In this document: positions 61,335 to 64,000 of the stretch, one piece after another
Layout of the letters: each line of letters starts with the position of its first letter
Numbering within the stretch: the stretch's first letter is position 1
Source: Hoeflea sp038900095
GTDB lineage: Bacteria > Pseudomonadota > Alphaproteobacteria > Rhizobiales > Rhizobiaceae
DNA length: 64,000 nucleotides
Direction: 5' to 3'
Assembly (NCBI RefSeq): GCF_038900095.1
Contig: NZ_JBBMQQ010000009.1
Span: 1 to 64,000 of the forward strand
Notes under the pieces: generated by a model
Told to the model about the DNA's origin: nothing
The model's input: the letters and a program-made list of their open reading frames with translations, nothing else
Database searches by the model: none
Made by a program: the position numbers and the translations under genes

Positions 61335-63647
61335 ATGACCGACCAGGCAGGACGCCACGAGGGTGCAGAAAACTTCTGCGGACCCTATGAAAGCTGGATG
61401 CTGAAGCATGGCAAGGATTTCGATTTGCCGGCCTTGCTGCTTGACAAGGAGGCTGCGATTTCAGCCGTCGCCGAATGGCCTGGCGGTTTTGATGCAACAT
61501 CCACGGAGATCGTCGCCAAGGTTGGAGCCCGAGACTATCCCACAGTCCTACCGCAACTGTGGACCGGCGGCAGCTCGCCGGAAAAATTCAATCCGAGTTT
61601 CGTGCCGTTCCTGTTTCTGCCGTCCGGCAAGGGCAAGGAGCAGCAAACGCCGAGCAATCCTACCGTCGAGCATCAGGCGACATCGCTGCAGACGCTCCAG
61701 CACTCAATGTCCAGCGCAGGGCAACCTGACGGAGACGGACCGTATTTCCGCGTCACTTTTCCGCTTTTTCACGACACAGTCGATGACCAACGCAATCCGG
61801 GGGTGAACCAGCCGAGCGGTGGTCCCAAGGAACTATCCTTGTCCGCGCCATCCGTCATCATGGCCGTCATCGACGATGGAATTCCCTTCGCGCACGCCAA
61901 TTTCCGTGCGTCCGACGGCAGCGGAACCCGCGTCGACTATTGCTGGTCACAGGGCGCACCTTCCCGCAATGACGGCTCGATCCTTTTCGGAAGGGAATTT
62001 TCCAAGCAGGCCATCGACAGACTGGTCGAAGATCACAAAGGCGACGAAGACGCCGTTTATCGCCAAGCAGGCGCGCTTTCACAGCCTGGCCGGCCACCCA
62101 TGAGCCTGTCGCGCATGCATGCACATGGCGCCCATGTTCTTGACACGGCAACCGGTCGATGGACCGCGGACAGCGACACGAAAGTCCGCATCGTTGCGGT
62201 GGAACTGCCCTCCTCCGCGGTCTGGGACACTTCGGGCTTCGGAACCGACATGTTCGTGCTCAGCGCGATGCACTATATCTTTGACCGGGCGGACCGGATC
62301 GCTGAGGAATACGGCGTGGCATCGCTTCCGCTGGTGATCAACTTCAGCTTCGGTACAACCGGCGGCCCGCATGACGGAAGCTCCGCCATCGAGGCGGCGA
62401 TCCAGGAAATGATTGCCGCACGCCGCAGGATGGGAGCACCAACGGCGCTGGTCATGCCATCCGGCAACATCTTTCTCGACCGCACCCACGCCGTTCTCAC
62501 GGAGCGGCATTTCGACAAGAAGCGATCGGCGAAACTGACCTGGCTGCTTCCCCCGGGCGACCGGACGTCCAGCTTCATGGAGATGTGGCTGCCCGAGGGC
62601 GTCGATCCTTCCGGTTTCTCCTTCGCCCTCACCGATCCGGACGGCAAACTGGTCATGAACCGCGACTTGCTGCTTTCCGGGGAAGCGAACAGCAGCGCGC
62701 GCCCTGGATATATCGAAACCGAACCGATGGCTGAGAACAGCAGGGACTTCGGCCAGTTCAGCATCGACAAATACCGCAACCACCGCTGGCGGATCATGAT
62801 TGCGCTGGCCCCGACCGAGTTCGACGGCGACCGGAAAGTGCGCCAGCCGGCCAAGGCCGGAAAATGGACTATCGAGCTGGTCAAGAAATCCGGCACCCCG
62901 TTGCCGTCCATTACCGACGACGCAGGACACGCAGACAAGGTTGCGGGCGGAATTCAATGCTTCATTCAGCGCGATATCCAGTATGGCAGTGGCAATACAG
63001 GCGCCGTGCAAAGCTATTTCCTCGATCCGCTGAACATCCCCTACAACAAGTGGGGCGGCCCGATGGTCACCGATTCCGTTTCATCAGGAGGAATGGCATT
63101 CGTCCGCCGCTTCGGCAGCCTGAACGGGATGGCAACCGGAGACGCCACGCTGGTTGCCGGTGGCTTCAATGAACTGACGGGCATGGCTGCACTCTACAGC
63201 AGCGCCGGCGCCCTGCGCTATGACGCAACCGGCTTTCCCAAACAGATCGGAAAACAAGTCACCGTTTCCGCCGTGACAGAGCGCTCACCAGCGCTGCCGG
63301 GCGTGGTCGCGGCAGGCACGCGAAGCGGGATCATGTTCTCGATGAATGGAACCTCGGTCGCCGCTCCGCTCATTTCCCGGCAGTTGTGCCAGGCGTTTGT
63401 CAATTTGGCGCCTGGCTATGGACAGTTCAAGGCGACGCTGACAAATCCCGCTGACACCTATGTTTCGTTGCTATCGACGATCAAGAACGGGGTGAAGAAG
63501 ACAAAGAAACAGGGATTTGCCGGCCCCGACTCCGACGAGAGAGTGGGCAAGCTGCTTGTCCGCTTGCCTCGTCCAAACGATCGGGACGATCAAAAGGCGA
63601 TCAATCGGATCTACGATCAGAATGCAGGACTAAAGGCCATCATCTAG
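61335..63647 (+). CDS. Subtilisin-family (S8) serine protease
   Basis: A 770-residue protein. The catalytic triad is spread over a long domain: Asp in VIMAVIDDGIPFAHANF near residue 178, His in HAHGAHVLDTATG near 262, oxyanion Asn in VMPSGNIFLDR near 378 and Ser in MNGTSVAAPLISR near 675. A large insert of about 250 residues between Asn and Ser contains beta-rich sequence (WLLPPGDRTSSFMEMWLPEG). There is no signal peptide or membrane helix, so it may act inside the cell. The N-terminal 160 residues are unassigned. It is 2 bases after the PAP2-type gene and probably coexpressed. Confidence 0.9.
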   Translation: MTDQAGRHEGAENFCGPYESWMLKHGKDFDLPALLLDKEAAISAVAEWPGGFDATSTEIVAKVGARDYPTVLPQLWTGGSSPEKFNPSFVPFLFLPSGKGKEQQTPSNPTVEHQATSLQTLQHSMSSAGQPDGDGPYFRVTFPLFHDTVDDQRNPGVNQPSGGPKELSLSAPSVIMAVIDDGIPFAHANFRASDGSGTRVDYCWSQGAPSRNDGSILFGREFSKQAIDRLVEDHKGDEDAVYRQAGALSQPGRPPMSLSRMHAHGAHVLDTATGRWTADSDTKVRIVAVELPSSAVWDTSGFGTDMFVLSAMHYIFDRADRIAEEYGVASLPLVINFSFGTTGGPHDGSSAIEAAIQEMIAARRRMGAPTALVMPSGNIFLDRTHAVLTERHFDKKRSAKLTWLLPPGDRTSSFMEMWLPEGVDPSGFSFALTDPDGKLVMNRDLLLSGEANSSARPGYIETEPMAENSRDFGQFSIDKYRNHRWRIMIALAPTEFDGDRKVRQPAKAGKWTIELVKKSGTPLPSITDDAGHADKVAGGIQCFIQRDIQYGSGNTGAVQSYFLDPLNIPYNKWGGPMVTDSVSSGGMAFVRRFGSLNGMATGDATLVAGGFNELTGMAALYSSAGALRYDATGFPKQIGKQVTVSAVTERSPALPGVVAAGTRSGIMFSMNGTSVAAPLISRQLCQAFVNLAPGYGQFKATLTNPADTYVSLLSTIKNGVKKTKKQGFAGPDSDERVGKLLVRLPRPNDRDDQKAINRIYDQNAGLKAII

Positions 63648-63880
63648 CCAGCGGGATCGCGGCCGGTACACAAGGATGATGGCTTCGCCACCGGCAAGGC
63701 AACCTGGTCCACCGGACTTTCAGGTGCGGCTTGCCATGGGCTGTTCTGTCTGCTCCCCCGCGACCGCAGGGCAATTCGAGAGTTCTTCCCACCAGTACTT
63801 TCACGCTTTTTTCACTCACGCAGCAAGCATGAACGGCAGCACACTACCCTCATGACGAATTTTGTCGTCGGGAGGTTATC

Positions 63881-64000
63881 ATGCAAGGCAAGCTTGGGTG
63901 GGTACCAACAATCATCGTATCCCTGAGCATTCTGCTCTTCGCTTACGGTCTCTATTCGGCCTACCTGACCGGATCAATTCTTGGCGAAGCCAGAAATGCT
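63881..64000 (+). CDS. N-terminal part of a membrane protein, cut by the window edge
   Basis: The first 40 codons of a gene with a strong ribosome site (GGAGG ending 5 bases before ATG 63881). The peptide has one hydrophobic helix at about 8-29 (VPTIIVSLSILLFAYGLYSA) and then a polar stretch. It is probably an inner-membrane or secreted protein; nothing more can be said from what is visible. Confidence 0.6.
   Translation, partial: MQGKLGWVPTIIVSLSILLFAYGLYSAYLTGSILGEARNA

Noticed and set aside
1..64000. tRNA genes, insertion sequences, phage integrases and attachment repeats
   Set aside because: None was found by eye; T-loop-like matches (for example near 46778) lie outside any cloverleaf.

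Overview
This 64 kb window is GC-rich chromosomal DNA from an alphaproteobacterium, most likely order Hyphomicrobiales (Rhizobiales) and close to the Rhizobiaceae/Hoeflea group. The basis is the housekeeping order kdsA, pyrG, secG, tpiA, then ppiD-trpD-trpC-moaC-moeA, together with the style of the encoded proteins. The taxonomic call is an inference; there is no rRNA or tRNA in the window to anchor it. No insertion sequence, prophage, CRISPR array or tRNA gene was found.

Layout. (1) 1-18.8 kb is mostly core: the tail of a chemotaxis receptor, kdsA with a glyoxalase-like gene, a D,D-carboxypeptidase lipoprotein, a BON-MscS channel, small membrane proteins, a YdeI-type protein, pyrG, secG, tpiA, a PilZ-like protein, a diguanylate cyclase, and the ppiD-trpDC-moaC-moeA run. 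(2) 18.9-21.8 kb is a TRAP transporter (dctPQM). (3) 22.3-25.7 kb is a glutaryl-CoA module: a CaiB-type CoA-transferase, glutaryl-CoA dehydrogenase and a divergent LysR regulator. (4) 25.7-46.7 kb is a catabolic regulon. It holds an old yellow enzyme, a flavoprotein resembling Baeyer-Villiger monooxygenases, a LivMHFG importer with a distant LivK-like binding protein, two acyl-CoA dehydrogenases, a crotonase, an acyl-CoA synthetase, a double-length SDR, a flavin reductase, an NTF2-like protein, an NDP-forming acyl-CoA synthetase, an SMP-30 lactonase and another SDR. An IclR regulator and a NanR-like GntR regulator follow. Near-identical palindromes of the form GTTTCACANATGTGAANTT lie in front of the fadD operon and between iclR and the divergent SDR operon, which suggests that IclR joins both blocks. 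A likely flow is import, ketone oxidation to a lactone or ester, lactone opening, alcohol oxidation, CoA activation and beta-oxidation; the substrate is unknown.

(5) 46.8-58.2 kb is the most unusual part. Nine adjacent genes encode a glycine-zipper lipoprotein, an RDD-FHA membrane protein, a multi-pass membrane protein, a secreted peptidoglycan-binding protein and a membrane trypsin-like protease with two FHA domains. Divergent from these are a Ser/Thr kinase with a predicted external beta-propeller, a membrane VWA-FHA protein, a soluble FHA protein and a PP2C phosphatase. Three of them have a predicted periplasmic module on one side of a membrane segment and an FHA or kinase module on the cytoplasmic side. 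This looks like an envelope-sensing Ser/Thr phosphorylation circuit without type VI secretion genes, and it is the best candidate for an undescribed system. (6) 58.6-63.6 kb holds a tight set: a winged-helix/TolB-like/TPR regulator, a PAP2/vanadium-haloperoxidase-type enzyme with ten His-Ala-Ala repeats at its N terminus, and a subtilisin-family protease. A truncated membrane-protein gene runs off the right edge.
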